Part shown: positions 1 to 7,301 of the stretch, in pieces | How positions within the stretch are numbered: position 1 is the first letter of the stretch | Layout of the letters: each line of letters starts with the position of its first letter | Origin: Gemmatimonadota bacterium | Lineage (GTDB): Bacteria > Gemmatimonadota > Gemmatimonadetes > Gemmatimonadales > Gemmatimonadaceae | Direction of reading: 5' to 3' | Length of the DNA stretch: 64,000 nt | Assembly: GCA_016874035.1 (NCBI GenBank) | Contig: VGVM01000001.1 | Location: forward strand, 1-64,000 | The notes under the pieces: model-generated | What the model saw: the letters and a program-made list of their open reading frames with translations, nothing else | Databases searched by the model: none | Told to the model about the DNA's origin: nothing | Position numbers and translations under genes: made by a program

Positions 1-433
1 CAGCCGGTGCTGGAGCGGCCGGCGCATCCTGCGCTGTCGGCACGGCCGCAGCTACCGGAGGTTCCGGACTCGCCGACGCCGATGGAGCCGCCGAGTCGAG
101 CACGGCGCGCACGCGCTCCTGGGCCAGCGTGACTCGCGCGTTCAGGTACGAGCGGTACGCGTCGAGGTCCGGATTCGGCGATTCGAGGACCGCGCGCAGG
201 TCGTCCTGCATCAGGTCGTCCACGAACAGCAGTTCGCGTTCGCCCGCCAGCAGCTGGGTCACGGCGTACGCGTAATCCTCGTTGGTCTCCGTGCCTACCT
301 CGGCGCGCACCGCCTTGTAGGGGATGAACGCGAGCAACTCGGACACCTCGAGCGCGCCACCGAGGTACTCCGGTTTCCGGTCCCGGATGGTGCGCACGAG
401 GCGAGCGAAAAGGAGGTCGAGCGAGTCAGCCAC
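1..433 (-). CDS. Partial protein of unknown function, cut by the window edge
   Basis: An open frame runs from a GTG at 433 on the minus strand off the left edge, so only the first 144 or so residues are visible and the ORF track omits it. The protein begins MADSLDLLFARLVRTI, is acidic and helical for about 115 residues (LLAGERELLFVDDLMQDDLRAVL), then becomes an Ala/Pro/Ser-rich linker (SAAPSASASPEPPVAAAVP) that probably joins a further domain outside the window. I recognise no family. There is no signal peptide or membrane segment in the visible part. The frame is supported by G/C-rich third positions and the absence of stops. Confidence 0.6.
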   Translation of the reverse strand, partial: MADSLDLLFARLVRTIRDRKPEYLGGALEVSELLAFIPYKAVRAEVGTETNEDYAYAVTQLLAGERELLFVDDLMQDDLRAVLESPNPDLDAYRSYLNARVTLAQERVRAVLDSAAPSASASPEPPVAAAVPTAQDAPAAPAPA

Positions 434-483
434 GCGTGGGCGTCCGCAGTGTGGGTCCGTTCAAAACGTAATACGGCCGCAGG

Positions 484-1110
484 TCAGGTTCGTGCCGCCG
501 GGACCGCGGGCAACGACGCGTGCGCCCGGAAGGCGGCGCGTGACGGTGGCGCGAAGGGCGGCCCGTGTCGGGCGCCCGCGGTCGCGGCCCACGCGTCGAA
601 TGCCGACTCGATGAAGCCGTCCGACGCGTCTTGCTCGCTGGCCGCGCGCGTCGCGAGATGATTGGCGTACTCATTCTGCGCATGGCCCGCATGCCCGCGC
701 ACCCACTGCCACTGGACGGCGTGCGGACGGGCCGCGGTGATAGCGCGGTGCCACAACGCCAAGTTCTCGATCACCCCGCCTTTCCGGGTCCAGCCGCGGC
801 GCGCCCAGCCGTGAACCCATTGGGTCATCCCGTCCACGATGTAGCGCGAATCGGTCGTGAAGACGACGTCGAAACTTGCTCCTTTCGCGCCCAGGGCGGT
901 CAGCGAGGCGATGACCGACTGGAGAGCCATCCGGTTGTTCGTCGTCGCCGGTTCGCTCAGCCAGAGGTCGCGCCGCACGAGCGCGCCGTCGGGACGCACG
1001 TACTCGAGCAACGCGCCGGCGCCGCCGGGATTCGCGCCTTCCTGGCCGTTGCCGAGGCAGGATTCGTCCGCGTAGATCGCGACCACCTCCCGTCCGCGTG
1101 CGGTCATCAC
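484..1110 (-). CDS. Ribonuclease HI-like protein with altered catalytic residues
   Basis: RNase H fold, 208 residues. RNase HI cleaves the RNA strand of RNA:DNA hybrids using four acidic residues (D10, E48, D70, D134 in E. coli). Visible here are the first acid (AIYADESCLGN), TDSRYIVDG for the third, and the conserved His segment WVRGHAGH. The second motif reads TTNNRMAL where TNNRMEL is usual, so Glu is Ala. The fourth reads NEYANHLA where NERCDELA is usual, so Asp is Asn. Hybrid cleavage is therefore doubtful, although the fold and substrate groove look kept. The last 45 or so residues are an Ala/Pro-rich tail not found in E. coli RnhA. The start overlaps the upstream small gene: GTG at 1110 gives a 4-base overlap, ATG at 1107 gives TGATG. 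Confidence 0.82.
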   Translation of the reverse strand: MMTARGREVVAIYADESCLGNGQEGANPGGAGALLEYVRPDGALVRRDLWLSEPATTNNRMALQSVIASLTALGAKGASFDVVFTTDSRYIVDGMTQWVHGWARRGWTRKGGVIENLALWHRAITAARPHAVQWQWVRGHAGHAQNEYANHLATRAASEQDASDGFIESAFDAWAATAGARHGPPFAPPSRAAFRAHASLPAVPAART

Positions 1111-1325
1111 CGGACGACCTCGATCGAGTCCGCGTCGTCTATCCAGATCGTGATGTGCTCGCCGGTGGTGGGGTGCCGCGCCTCGATCGCCTCGCGGCGC
1201 TGCAACAGCGTCAGTCGCTCAGGCACGACCACCAGGTCCTGGTGCCGGCGGTGCACCACGATGCGGCGGCCGTCGCGGATGGCGGATTCGAGGGCGTCGT
1301 ACTGGGCCACGGTGAGCTGCGCCAT
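1107..1325 (-). CDS. Small conserved-looking protein of unknown function
   Basis: 72 residues starting MAQLTVAQYDALESAIRDGRRIVVHRRHQDLVVVPERL. It looks like a compact alpha/beta protein with no membrane segment, cysteines or signal peptide. It overlaps the start of the RNase HI-like gene by 1-4 bases, so the two are probably translated together. The repeated basic and hydrophobic stretch (RRIVVHRRHQDLVVV) followed by an acidic end (IWIDDADSIEVVR) does not match a family I know. Real coding is inferred from the overlap with its neighbour and from the clean 21-base spacing to the M20 peptidase gene. Confidence 0.6.
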   Translation of the reverse strand: MAQLTVAQYDALESAIRDGRRIVVHRRHQDLVVVPERLTLLQRREAIEARHPTTGEHITIWIDDADSIEVVR

Positions 1326-1346
1326 GATTGCGTACTGGGTTGCCGC

Positions 1347-2513
1347 TCAGCGCGCCGGCAGCCAGGCGCGAATCACCTGGGCGAGCACATCGGTTGCGCA
1401 CGCGATCTCCGCGATCGGCACGAACTCCTCGGCGGCGTGCGCGACTGCGATATCGCCCGGGCCAAAACACACGGCGGGCGTGCCGGCGGCGGTGAACAGC
1501 GCCGCGTCGGTCCAGCAGGACAGTCCCTCGATCGCGCCCGCCTGTCCTGCCTCGGAGAGCGCCGCGTGCAGCGCGCCGACGACCGGATGCGACACCGCGA
1601 CATCGTTCGGGTCCTGCGAGAACCCGAGGGTGACCTGCGCGCGGAGCTCGGGGCGGCGCGCGTGAACGCGCGCAACGGCCGCCTCGAGCTCGGTGGCGAA
1701 CACCGGCGCCCGTTCGCCGGGAATCGTACGTCGTTCGTAGCGGACGACGCATCGGTCCGGATACGTGGACAGCCCACTGCCGCCGGTGATCAACGACGCG
1801 TGGACCGATGCGCGCCCGAGCAGCGGGTGCGTCCGCGTCACCAGCACCTCGCGCTCGAAGGCGTCAACCTCGGCGATCACATGGCCGGCGAGCGAGATCG
1901 CGTCCACGCCGACGTCGTAGCGACTGCCGTGAGCTGCAACACCCTGGACGTCGAGGTCTGCCCAGACAAACCCCTTGTGGGCGGGCGAAATCGCGAGGCG
2001 CGTGGGTTCGGTGACGATGGCGGCGTCGGCGCGCAGCCCGGATTCCACCAGGGCGCGCGTGCCGATGCTCTGGTACTCCTCGTCCGCGACGGCGGCGATG
2101 ATCACTTCGCCACCAATACCGGACTGCGCGGCCCGCCACGCGGCCGCGCACATGGCCGCGATGCCCGCCTTCATGTCGGCCGATCCGCGGCCGTACAGGC
2201 GACCGTCCCGCACCTCCGGATCCCACGGCGCGTGCGTCATGCCGTCAACGCCGACGGTATCGAGATGCCCGTTGAGCAGGAGCGACTTCCGTCCGCCCCC
2301 TCCAGTTCCCATGCGCGCGACGACGTTCGGCCGGCCCGGCGCGGCGTCCGTCACTTCGACGCGAAACCCCCAATCACGCAGCACGTGCGCGAGCGCACGT
2401 GCACACGCTTCCTCCCCGGGACCGCCGGGCACGAGTGAAGGGTTCCTTGAATCGATGGCGACGAGGGCACCGGTGAGTGCCACTGCGTCGCCCGGCGCCA
2501 CGGCGAGTGTCAT
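1347..2513 (-). CDS. M20 family metallopeptidase (ArgE/DapE-type deacylase)
   Basis: A 388-residue zinc amidohydrolase of the ArgE/DapE/carboxypeptidase G2 group, which removes acyl groups or amino acids from small amide substrates in the cytoplasm. The metal and catalytic motifs are in order: NGHLDTVG (first His and catalytic Asp), GRGSADMKAG (bridging Asp), ADEEYQS (catalytic Glu and metal Glu) and IVTEPT. A dimerisation domain follows (KGFVWADLDVQGVAAHGSRYDVG) before the C-terminal catalytic half with the final metal His region. The exact substrate cannot be read; N-acetylornithine, succinyl-diaminopimelate and dipeptides are all possible. No arginine or lysine biosynthesis gene is adjacent. 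Confidence 0.85.
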   Translation of the reverse strand: MTLAVAPGDAVALTGALVAIDSRNPSLVPGGPGEEACARALAHVLRDWGFRVEVTDAAPGRPNVVARMGTGGGGRKSLLLNGHLDTVGVDGMTHAPWDPEVRDGRLYGRGSADMKAGIAAMCAAAWRAAQSGIGGEVIIAAVADEEYQSIGTRALVESGLRADAAIVTEPTRLAISPAHKGFVWADLDVQGVAAHGSRYDVGVDAISLAGHVIAEVDAFEREVLVTRTHPLLGRASVHASLITGGSGLSTYPDRCVVRYERRTIPGERAPVFATELEAAVARVHARRPELRAQVTLGFSQDPNDVAVSHPVVGALHAALSEAGQAGAIEGLSCWTDAALFTAAGTPAVCFGPGDIAVAHAAEEFVPIAEIACATDVLAQVIRAWLPAR

Positions 2514-2533
2514 TCGCGGCGCCGCCGGTCGCG

Positions 2534-3016
2534 CTACTTCTTCGCCGCGGGCTTCTTGGCCGGCTTCTTCGCCGCGGGCTTCTTGGCCGGCTTCTTCGCC
2601 GGGGCCTTGGCCGGCTTACCCGCCTTGGCGGGCTTCTTCGCCGAAGCGCTCTTCCCGCTCGGCTTGGCGGCGGCCGCACTCTTGCCCCGCTTGCCGCGCG
2701 TGGCTTCCTCAGCAGACGCGATCAGCTTGTCCGCCTCCACCTGGGTCATCTGGCTGCGGCGCACCATGAACTGCACGAGGTCGCGCGCACTCTCGATCGA
2801 GAACGCGCCGAGTCCGGCGCCCGCGTTGATGACATCTTTCATCGCCGCGGACATCTTGCTGCCGGCTTCAAGGCTGATCTCGTGCGCTTTCGCGGCCATT
2901 TCCGCCACGGTGTCACGGACGTCGGGACCGCGGTGTCCGGGGTGACGGCGAACGGGGAGCGTGGTTCCGCTCCCAGGTGCAGCGGGGCGGACGGAGGGCG
3001 TCAGTTTATCGGGCAT
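2534..3016 (-). CDS. Phasin-like protein with a histone-H1-like Lys/Pro/Ala tail
   Basis: 160 residues. The helical core (about residues 35-105, e.g. AFSIESARDLVQFMVRRSQMTQVEADKLI) resembles phasins, which coat polyhydroxyalkanoate granules. The last 55 residues are almost only K, P and A (KPAKKPAAKK repeats), as in PhaF-type phasins that also bind DNA and in bacterial H1-like proteins. The tail is encoded by two perfect 27-base repeats (2537-2590) plus a degenerate third. The start at 3016 is favoured because GGAG lies 9 bases upstream; the first 30 residues are low complexity and an internal Met (EMAAKAHE) is possible. No PHA synthase is in the window, so the granule role is an inference; nucleoid binding is the main alternative. 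Confidence 0.6.
   Translation of the reverse strand: MPDKLTPSVRPAAPGSGTTLPVRRHPGHRGPDVRDTVAEMAAKAHEISLEAGSKMSAAMKDVINAGAGLGAFSIESARDLVQFMVRRSQMTQVEADKLIASAEEATRGKRGKSAAAAKPSGKSASAKKPAKAGKPAKAPAKKPAKKPAAKKPAKKPAAKK
2537..2590 (-). repeat. Two perfect tandem 27-base units encoding the K/P/A tail
   Basis: The unit that begins CTTCTTCGCCGCGGGCTTCT on the plus strand occurs twice without mismatch (2537-2563, 2564-2590), and a third degenerate copy follows. Each unit encodes nine residues of the type KPAKKPAAK. Perfect DNA identity in a region where synonymous change would be tolerated suggests recent duplication or slippage, so tail length may vary between strains. Confidence 0.85.
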
Positions 3017-3147
3017 GGAGAAGTGCTCCAGATCGGTCGTTGGATCGCGAGGTAACGGTTCCCGCGGACGGCGGTGCTAGACTGCGGGGCGTCCAAGCTA
3101 GGGCGGAGTACCCTTATAGTTGCCTCGGACCACTTTTGGACCGCGCA

Positions 3148-3175
3148 ATTATACGAAAAAGTCGTTGCACTGCAA
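3148..3175 (-). promoter_or_regulatory. Candidate sigma-70-type promoter for the phasin-like gene
   Basis: Reading the minus strand, TTGCAG (3175-3170) and TATAAT (3153-3148) are separated by 16 bases. The -10 is a perfect consensus and the -35 matches four of six positions. It sits about 130 bases upstream of the start at 3016 in the longest AT-rich stretch of the first 18 kb, between two divergent genes. Seen in sequence; activity is inferred. Confidence 0.5.
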
Positions 3176-3281
3176 GAGGTTAGGTCGATCATCTGATAGT
3201 GTTTGTAGCGCGCGATTGTAGTGTCCGGACGAGCCGAAAACCGATCAATTGTGCAATGCGAAGGCCTATTATAACGCCATT

Positions 3282-4394
3282 ATGAGTACAGTATCAACAC
3301 AGCAACCTCTCATTGGCGTGCGCGTGCTCGACTTGAGTCGAGTGCTCGCAGGACCGATAGCGGCTATGCAGTTGGGCGACTTGGGCGCTGACGTGATCAA
3401 AGTCGAGCGGCCCGGTACCGGCGACGAAACGCGCGGCTACGGCCCGCCGTTTGACGCGCGCGGCGAGGCGGCCTACTACCTCGCGTGCAACCGAAACAAG
3501 CTGGCAGTAGCCGCGGATCTGGACGTCGCAGCGGACCGTGAGTTGATCCGGGCGCTCGTCGCAAGCGCGGACATCGTCATTGACAACTTCAAGCCGGGAA
3601 CGCTTGAACAGCGCGGACTTGCCCCGACGGACTTCGTTGATGGGCACCCCAGGCTGGTCTGGTGCACGGTCACGGGATTCGGCGCCGAGTCGGCGCGCCC
3701 GGGGTACGACTTTGTCGTGCAGGCCGAGTCGGGGTGGATGGCGGTGACGGGCGAGCGTGACGGCGCACCGATGAAGACCGGCGTCGCGTTCGCCGACCAG
3801 ATCACGGGCCGCGAAGTCGTCGCGCAGGTGCTTGCGGCGTTGGCCGCGATACGCGGCGGCGTGACGGCGCCGCGGCGCCTGCATGTATCGTTGTACCATT
3901 CCGCCGTGCAGTCGCTGATCAATGTGGCGCAGAACCACCTGGTCTCGGGCGCCGAGGCGTCGCGCTGGGGAAACGCGCATGCAAACCTGGTTCCGTATGA
4001 GATGTTCAACGCGAGCGACGGCCCGATCGTGATCTGCGTTGGGAACGACGCACAGTTCGCCGCCCTCGCTGGCGTGCTCGGGTCGGCGCAGCTGCGCGAG
4101 GATCGTTTCCGCACGAACGCGGGTCGGCTCGCGCATCGCGAAGACGTGTCGCGCGAAGTCGCCGCGCGCGTGCGGTCGAACACCGCGGCGTTCTGGGTCA
4201 CGGCGCTCGAACGTGCCGGCGTGCCGGCCGGCGTGGTGCGCTCCGTTCGCGACGCAGTCGGTACGGTGGGCGCGTCCGCGCTGACGGGAATCGCGCCGCC
4301 GGCACCCGGTAGCGTGCGGCTGCCGCCGCCGCGGCTCGATGAACACGGCTCACTGATTCGCGCGCATGGTTGGGGGGCATTTGCTCACGTCTAG
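3282..4394 (+). CDS. Class III CoA-transferase (CaiB/BaiF family)
   Basis: About 370 residues. Members move CoA between carboxylic acids (formyl-CoA:oxalate, carnitine, succinyl-CoA:acid) or racemise 2-methylacyl-CoA. The N-terminal signature is typical: LIGVRVLDLSRVLAGPIAAMQLGDLGADVIKVERP, followed by DIVIDNFKPGTLEQRGL and YDFVVQAESGWMAVTGE. The Asp in GVAFADQITG lies where the family's catalytic Asp is expected. I start at ATG 3282 (MSTVSTQQ), where the homology begins; the ORF track's TTG at 3249 would add eleven unlikely residues and lies in the promoter region. The acid substrate cannot be deduced. The 3' end overlaps the following lipoprotein gene by 29 bases. Confidence 0.88.
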   Translation: MSTVSTQQPLIGVRVLDLSRVLAGPIAAMQLGDLGADVIKVERPGTGDETRGYGPPFDARGEAAYYLACNRNKLAVAADLDVAADRELIRALVASADIVIDNFKPGTLEQRGLAPTDFVDGHPRLVWCTVTGFGAESARPGYDFVVQAESGWMAVTGERDGAPMKTGVAFADQITGREVVAQVLAALAAIRGGVTAPRRLHVSLYHSAVQSLINVAQNHLVSGAEASRWGNAHANLVPYEMFNASDGPIVICVGNDAQFAALAGVLGSAQLREDRFRTNAGRLAHREDVSREVAARVRSNTAAFWVTALERAGVPAGVVRSVRDAVGTVGASALTGIAPPAPGSVRLPPPRLDEHGSLIRAHGWGAFAHV

Positions 4395-5667
4395 CGCGCG
4401 GTGTTTGGCGCTGGTCGTGTTGCTCACGGCCTGCGGGGGCGACGCGACAGGTCCCACGGCGAACCTGTTCCGGAACGTCGTGGCGATCGGCGGGGACCTC
4501 ACGGCGGGCGTTCGCGACGACGGCCTGACCCTCGAGTCGCAGCGCGAATCGTGGGCCGCGGTGCTAGCCCAGGCGGCGGGTGCGTCGTTCGGCAACCCGC
4601 TGTATCGGAGTCCCGGCTGCGCCGCCCCGGTGGTCGCGCCGCTCGGGCTGGGCCGCCGCGCCAGTGGCGCGCTCGCCACCGCGGCGGATAGCGCCTGCAC
4701 TGGTGCGGCCGCCTCGTTCACGCTCCCGACGAATAACCTCGCGATCCCCGGCGCCACGGCCTGGGCGGTTCGGAACGCGACGCCTCGGAGCGTGACCCAA
4801 GCCAACTCCGCGTACAGCGCGCTCGACCGCGCGCGATACCCACACGTGCTGCCCGCGACGCAGTCACAGGTCACGGCCGCGTTGATCGCGCAGCCGACGC
4901 TGGTCGCGCTCGAACTCGGGTCCGCCGAGGTGCTGGCCGCGATTCGTGAAGGCCGCGTTTCACTCGCGACCGCCCTGCCGTCGGCACCGAGCGCCACGGC
5001 CGTTCCGGCGGCGCTCTTCGCGGCGGAACTCGCCATGATCGCCGATAGCCTGGACCGCACGGGCGCTCGCGTCATGGCCACGACGGTCCCGCACTTCACG
5101 AAGGCGCCGGCGTTCCGGACCGGGAATGCGCTGTGGGCCGTGCGTGCTTCGCTCGCCCCCTTCGGCATCACCGTCGCGGCGGACTGCAACGGCAGCGCGA
5201 ATCTCGTGAATGTCGCGGCATTGGTTGCTCCACTGGTCGCGCCGCCCCCGGTGCCCGCCGCGGGGTCGGCGGGGCCGTCGGCTTCCGTGAGCTGCAGCGA
5301 CCGCCCCGGTACGGCCGATCGCGTCCTGACGCCCGGCGATGTCACGCAACTCGATGCGATCGTGGATGCGATGAACGCCGAGTTGCGCCGTGTGACCACC
5401 GCGCGCCACTGGGTGCTCGTGGACCTCGATGCGCTGTACTCCACGCTGTCGAGTGGCGCGGGAGCGGTTGTGTCCAGCGCCTTGCTCACCTGCGCCCGTC
5501 CGTTCGGGCACTGGATATCGCTCGACGGGATCCTGCCGTCCGGACCGGGGCACGTCCGGATTGCCGCCGCCGCCGCGGCCGCGCTGAACCAGGCGGCCGG
5601 CACGGCCGTGCCGGTCGCGGACCCGGCGCTCGCGCTCACGGCCGCCGCCTGCGCCAGCACCCCGTAG
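4366..5667 (+). CDS. SGNH/GDSL hydrolase-like lipoprotein, probably inactive
   Basis: 433 residues beginning with a lipoprotein signal (CLALVVLLTACGG), so it is likely anchored in the outer membrane. The overall pattern is that of secreted GDSL esterases: block I NVVAIGGDLTAGVRDDG with the usual SQ..SW..VLAQ segment after it, block III LELGSAEVL, and block V SLDGILPSGPGHVRIA. However, the nucleophile motif GDSLTAG is GGDLTAG (no Ser), the block III Asn is missing (GSAE for GAND), and the block V His of DGxHP is Leu. Only the block V Asp remains. It is therefore more likely a binding or structural protein than an esterase. The start lies inside the CoA-transferase gene (29-base overlap); TTG 4381 is an alternative start. 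Confidence 0.7.
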   Translation: MVGGHLLTSSARCLALVVLLTACGGDATGPTANLFRNVVAIGGDLTAGVRDDGLTLESQRESWAAVLAQAAGASFGNPLYRSPGCAAPVVAPLGLGRRASGALATAADSACTGAAASFTLPTNNLAIPGATAWAVRNATPRSVTQANSAYSALDRARYPHVLPATQSQVTAALIAQPTLVALELGSAEVLAAIREGRVSLATALPSAPSATAVPAALFAAELAMIADSLDRTGARVMATTVPHFTKAPAFRTGNALWAVRASLAPFGITVAADCNGSANLVNVAALVAPLVAPPPVPAAGSAGPSASVSCSDRPGTADRVLTPGDVTQLDAIVDAMNAELRRVTTARHWVLVDLDALYSTLSSGAGAVVSSALLTCARPFGHWISLDGILPSGPGHVRIAAAAAAALNQAAGTAVPVADPALALTAAACASTP

Positions 5668-5789
5668 AGGCCAGGCGGCGAGGCCTCGCGTGACCTTTGC
5701 CGTGGGCCGGTCGTCAAGCGTTCGTGCAACAAGGTCTTCGCCGCGTGGCGGGCCTCGCCACGACGCGTGTGCGTAGTTACACTCGTGTC

Positions 5790-6356
5790 GTGCAGTCTGT
5801 CCCGTCGCACCCGCAAGCTCCCGAAGCCGACGCCGATCAGGCGATCATCAACCGCGTACTCGCGGGCGACCGCGATGCCTTTTCGGTCCTGATCAACCGG
5901 TACAGCGACCCGCTCTACCGTCACGCCGTGGGCATGACGGGGAGTCCGGACGACGCCGCGGACATCCTGCAGAACTCGTTCATCAAGGCATTCCACCACC
6001 TTGGCGAGGTCCGGGGACGGTTCGATGCCTGGGTGTTCCGGATCGTCGCCAACGGGTGCAAGGACTGGCTCAAGAACATCCGGCGGACCCACCTCAGTTA
6101 CGAAGAAGACGATCAACCGTCTGGATATGAGACGCCCGACGAGGAACTCGACCGGGGCGAGCTGCGGGGCCATCTGGATCGGGCCCTGGCGGCTCTTCCG
6201 GCGTCCCTGCGGGAGGCGTTCGTCATGAAGCACGTCGAGGGCCGGTCATACGAAGACATGGCCGTGATGCTCGACACGACGGTTGGTGCCCTGAAGATGC
6301 GAGTTCACCGCGCCCGTGAGGCGCTCCAGAAACTGTTGGAGGATCGAGCAGCATGA
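5790..6356 (+). CDS. ECF-family RNA polymerase sigma factor
   Basis: About 188 residues. Region 2 is clear (DRDAFSVLINRYSDPLYRHAVGMTGSPDDAADILQNSFIKAFHHLGEVRGRFDAWVFRIVANGCKDWL), as is region 4 with its helix-turn-helix (ALPASLREAFVMKHVEGRSYEDMAVMLDTTVGALKMRVHRAREALQKLL). It redirects RNA polymerase to a stress or envelope regulon. I take GTG 5790 as the start because alignment to the family begins soon after it; the track's TTG at 5697 adds 31 residues without family character. The next gene starts inside the stop codon (ATGA), the usual position of an anti-sigma factor. Confidence 0.9.
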   Translation: MQSVPSHPQAPEADADQAIINRVLAGDRDAFSVLINRYSDPLYRHAVGMTGSPDDAADILQNSFIKAFHHLGEVRGRFDAWVFRIVANGCKDWLKNIRRTHLSYEEDDQPSGYETPDEELDRGELRGHLDRALAALPASLREAFVMKHVEGRSYEDMAVMLDTTVGALKMRVHRAREALQKLLEDRAA

Positions 6357-6655
6357 TGCACGACAATCTTGACCCGAATGTCGCCGGCCACATCGAGCCC
6401 GCTGCTGAGCGCACCGCTCGGCGCGACGACCTGGAGATCGCCGGGGACCGAGAAGTACCGGTCGCGGCCGCGACGATGCCGGAAGTGGTGCACGCGTGGC
6501 TGGACGGCGAGCCGGTCAACGAAACCGCGCTGCAAGCAGCGAGCGGCTACCGACTCTGGAATCAGGTGCAGGCCGAGACCGCCCGCCGCCGCCGGATGAG
6601 CACGCCGACGCCCGTCGCCGGCGCCATCATGGAGGCGATCCGCAAGGACGCTTGA
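6353..6655 (+). CDS. Small protein coupled to the ECF sigma factor (possible regulator)
   Basis: 100 residues, overlapping the sigma factor stop codon by four bases. The N-terminal half is acidic and Ala-rich; the C-terminal half has a short helical segment (EVVHAWLDGEPVNETALQAASGYRLWNQVQAETARRRR) that resembles the D-x-E-x-x-E-A core seen at the start of many anti-sigma domains. There is no HxxxCxxC zinc motif and no membrane helix, so it is not a classical zinc anti-sigma factor. Its position argues for a soluble regulator of the sigma factor. A terminator follows. Confidence 0.65.
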   Translation: MMHDNLDPNVAGHIEPAAERTARRDDLEIAGDREVPVAAATMPEVVHAWLDGEPVNETALQAASGYRLWNQVQAETARRRRMSTPTPVAGAIMEAIRKDA

Positions 6656-6694
6656 GCGGCGCTGACGCGACAGCCAGCGCGTGATAGGTTACTG

Positions 6695-6734
6695 CGGGCG
6701 ACGGAGCCAGATCTCCGTCGCCCGTCGTGTTTCC
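6695..6734 (+). terminator. Rho-independent terminator after the sigma factor operon
   Basis: A perfect 12-bp stem (CGGGCGACGGAG / CTCCGTCGCCCG, 6695-6706 and 6713-6724) with a six-base loop, followed by TCGTGTTTCC. It ends the sigma factor unit, 40 bases after the small partner gene. Confidence 0.85.
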
Positions 6735-6778
6735 GGCTTCGAAGTCCGAGGCGCATCCTCACCCTGGCGGGGTATTCC

Positions 6779-7297
6779 ATGCTTGCACGTCCGCAGGCCG
6801 ACGAGTTCGCACCGTACTACGGCCGATACATCGCCCTCGTGCCCGATGGCGACGTGCGCGATCACCTGCGCCGTCAGCTGCACGAGACCATCGCCCTGTT
6901 CTCCGGGGTGAGCGATGATCGGGCGAACCGCGGCTATGGCCCCGGCAAGTGGACGCTCAAGGAGATGATCCTGCACATGAGCGACACGGAGCGGGTGTTC
7001 AGCTACCGGCTGCTGCGCGTCGCGCGAAATGATGCAACGCCGCTCCCGGGTTTCGAGCAGGATGACTGGGTGCCGCACTCCAATGCGAATCGTCGCAGCG
7101 TGTCGAGCCTGATGCTGGAGTTCGCGGCAATCCGGTCTGCGACGCTGCAGCTTGCCGATTCGCTCGATCCGGCGGCGTGGCTGCATCGGGGCACGGCCAG
7201 CGGATTCGGCGTGTCGGCTCGTGCGCTCATCTACATCACGGCGGGCCACGAGTTGCATCACCTGGGCGTCGCGCGCGAGCGGTACCTGGCCGCGTAG
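6779..7297 (+). CDS. DinB-like four-helix metal-binding protein
   Basis: 172 residues of the DinB/YfiT superfamily, whose members are four-helix bundles with a three-His metal site and often act as thiol transferases. The metal ligands are visible as His in KEMILHMSDTE and the HxxxH of AGHELHHLGVARERYL. The segments YGPGKWTLKEMILHM, ERVFSYRLLRVARND and DDWVP are characteristic. The name comes from B. subtilis and is unrelated to the E. coli DNA polymerase. A GGCGGGG stretch lies 6-12 bases before the ATG. The gene converges with the FkbM-like gene, only four bases apart. Confidence 0.85.
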   Translation: MLARPQADEFAPYYGRYIALVPDGDVRDHLRRQLHETIALFSGVSDDRANRGYGPGKWTLKEMILHMSDTERVFSYRLLRVARNDATPLPGFEQDDWVPHSNANRRSVSSLMLEFAAIRSATLQLADSLDPAAWLHRGTASGFGVSARALIYITAGHELHHLGVARERYLAA

Positions 7298-7301
7298 GGC
7301 C

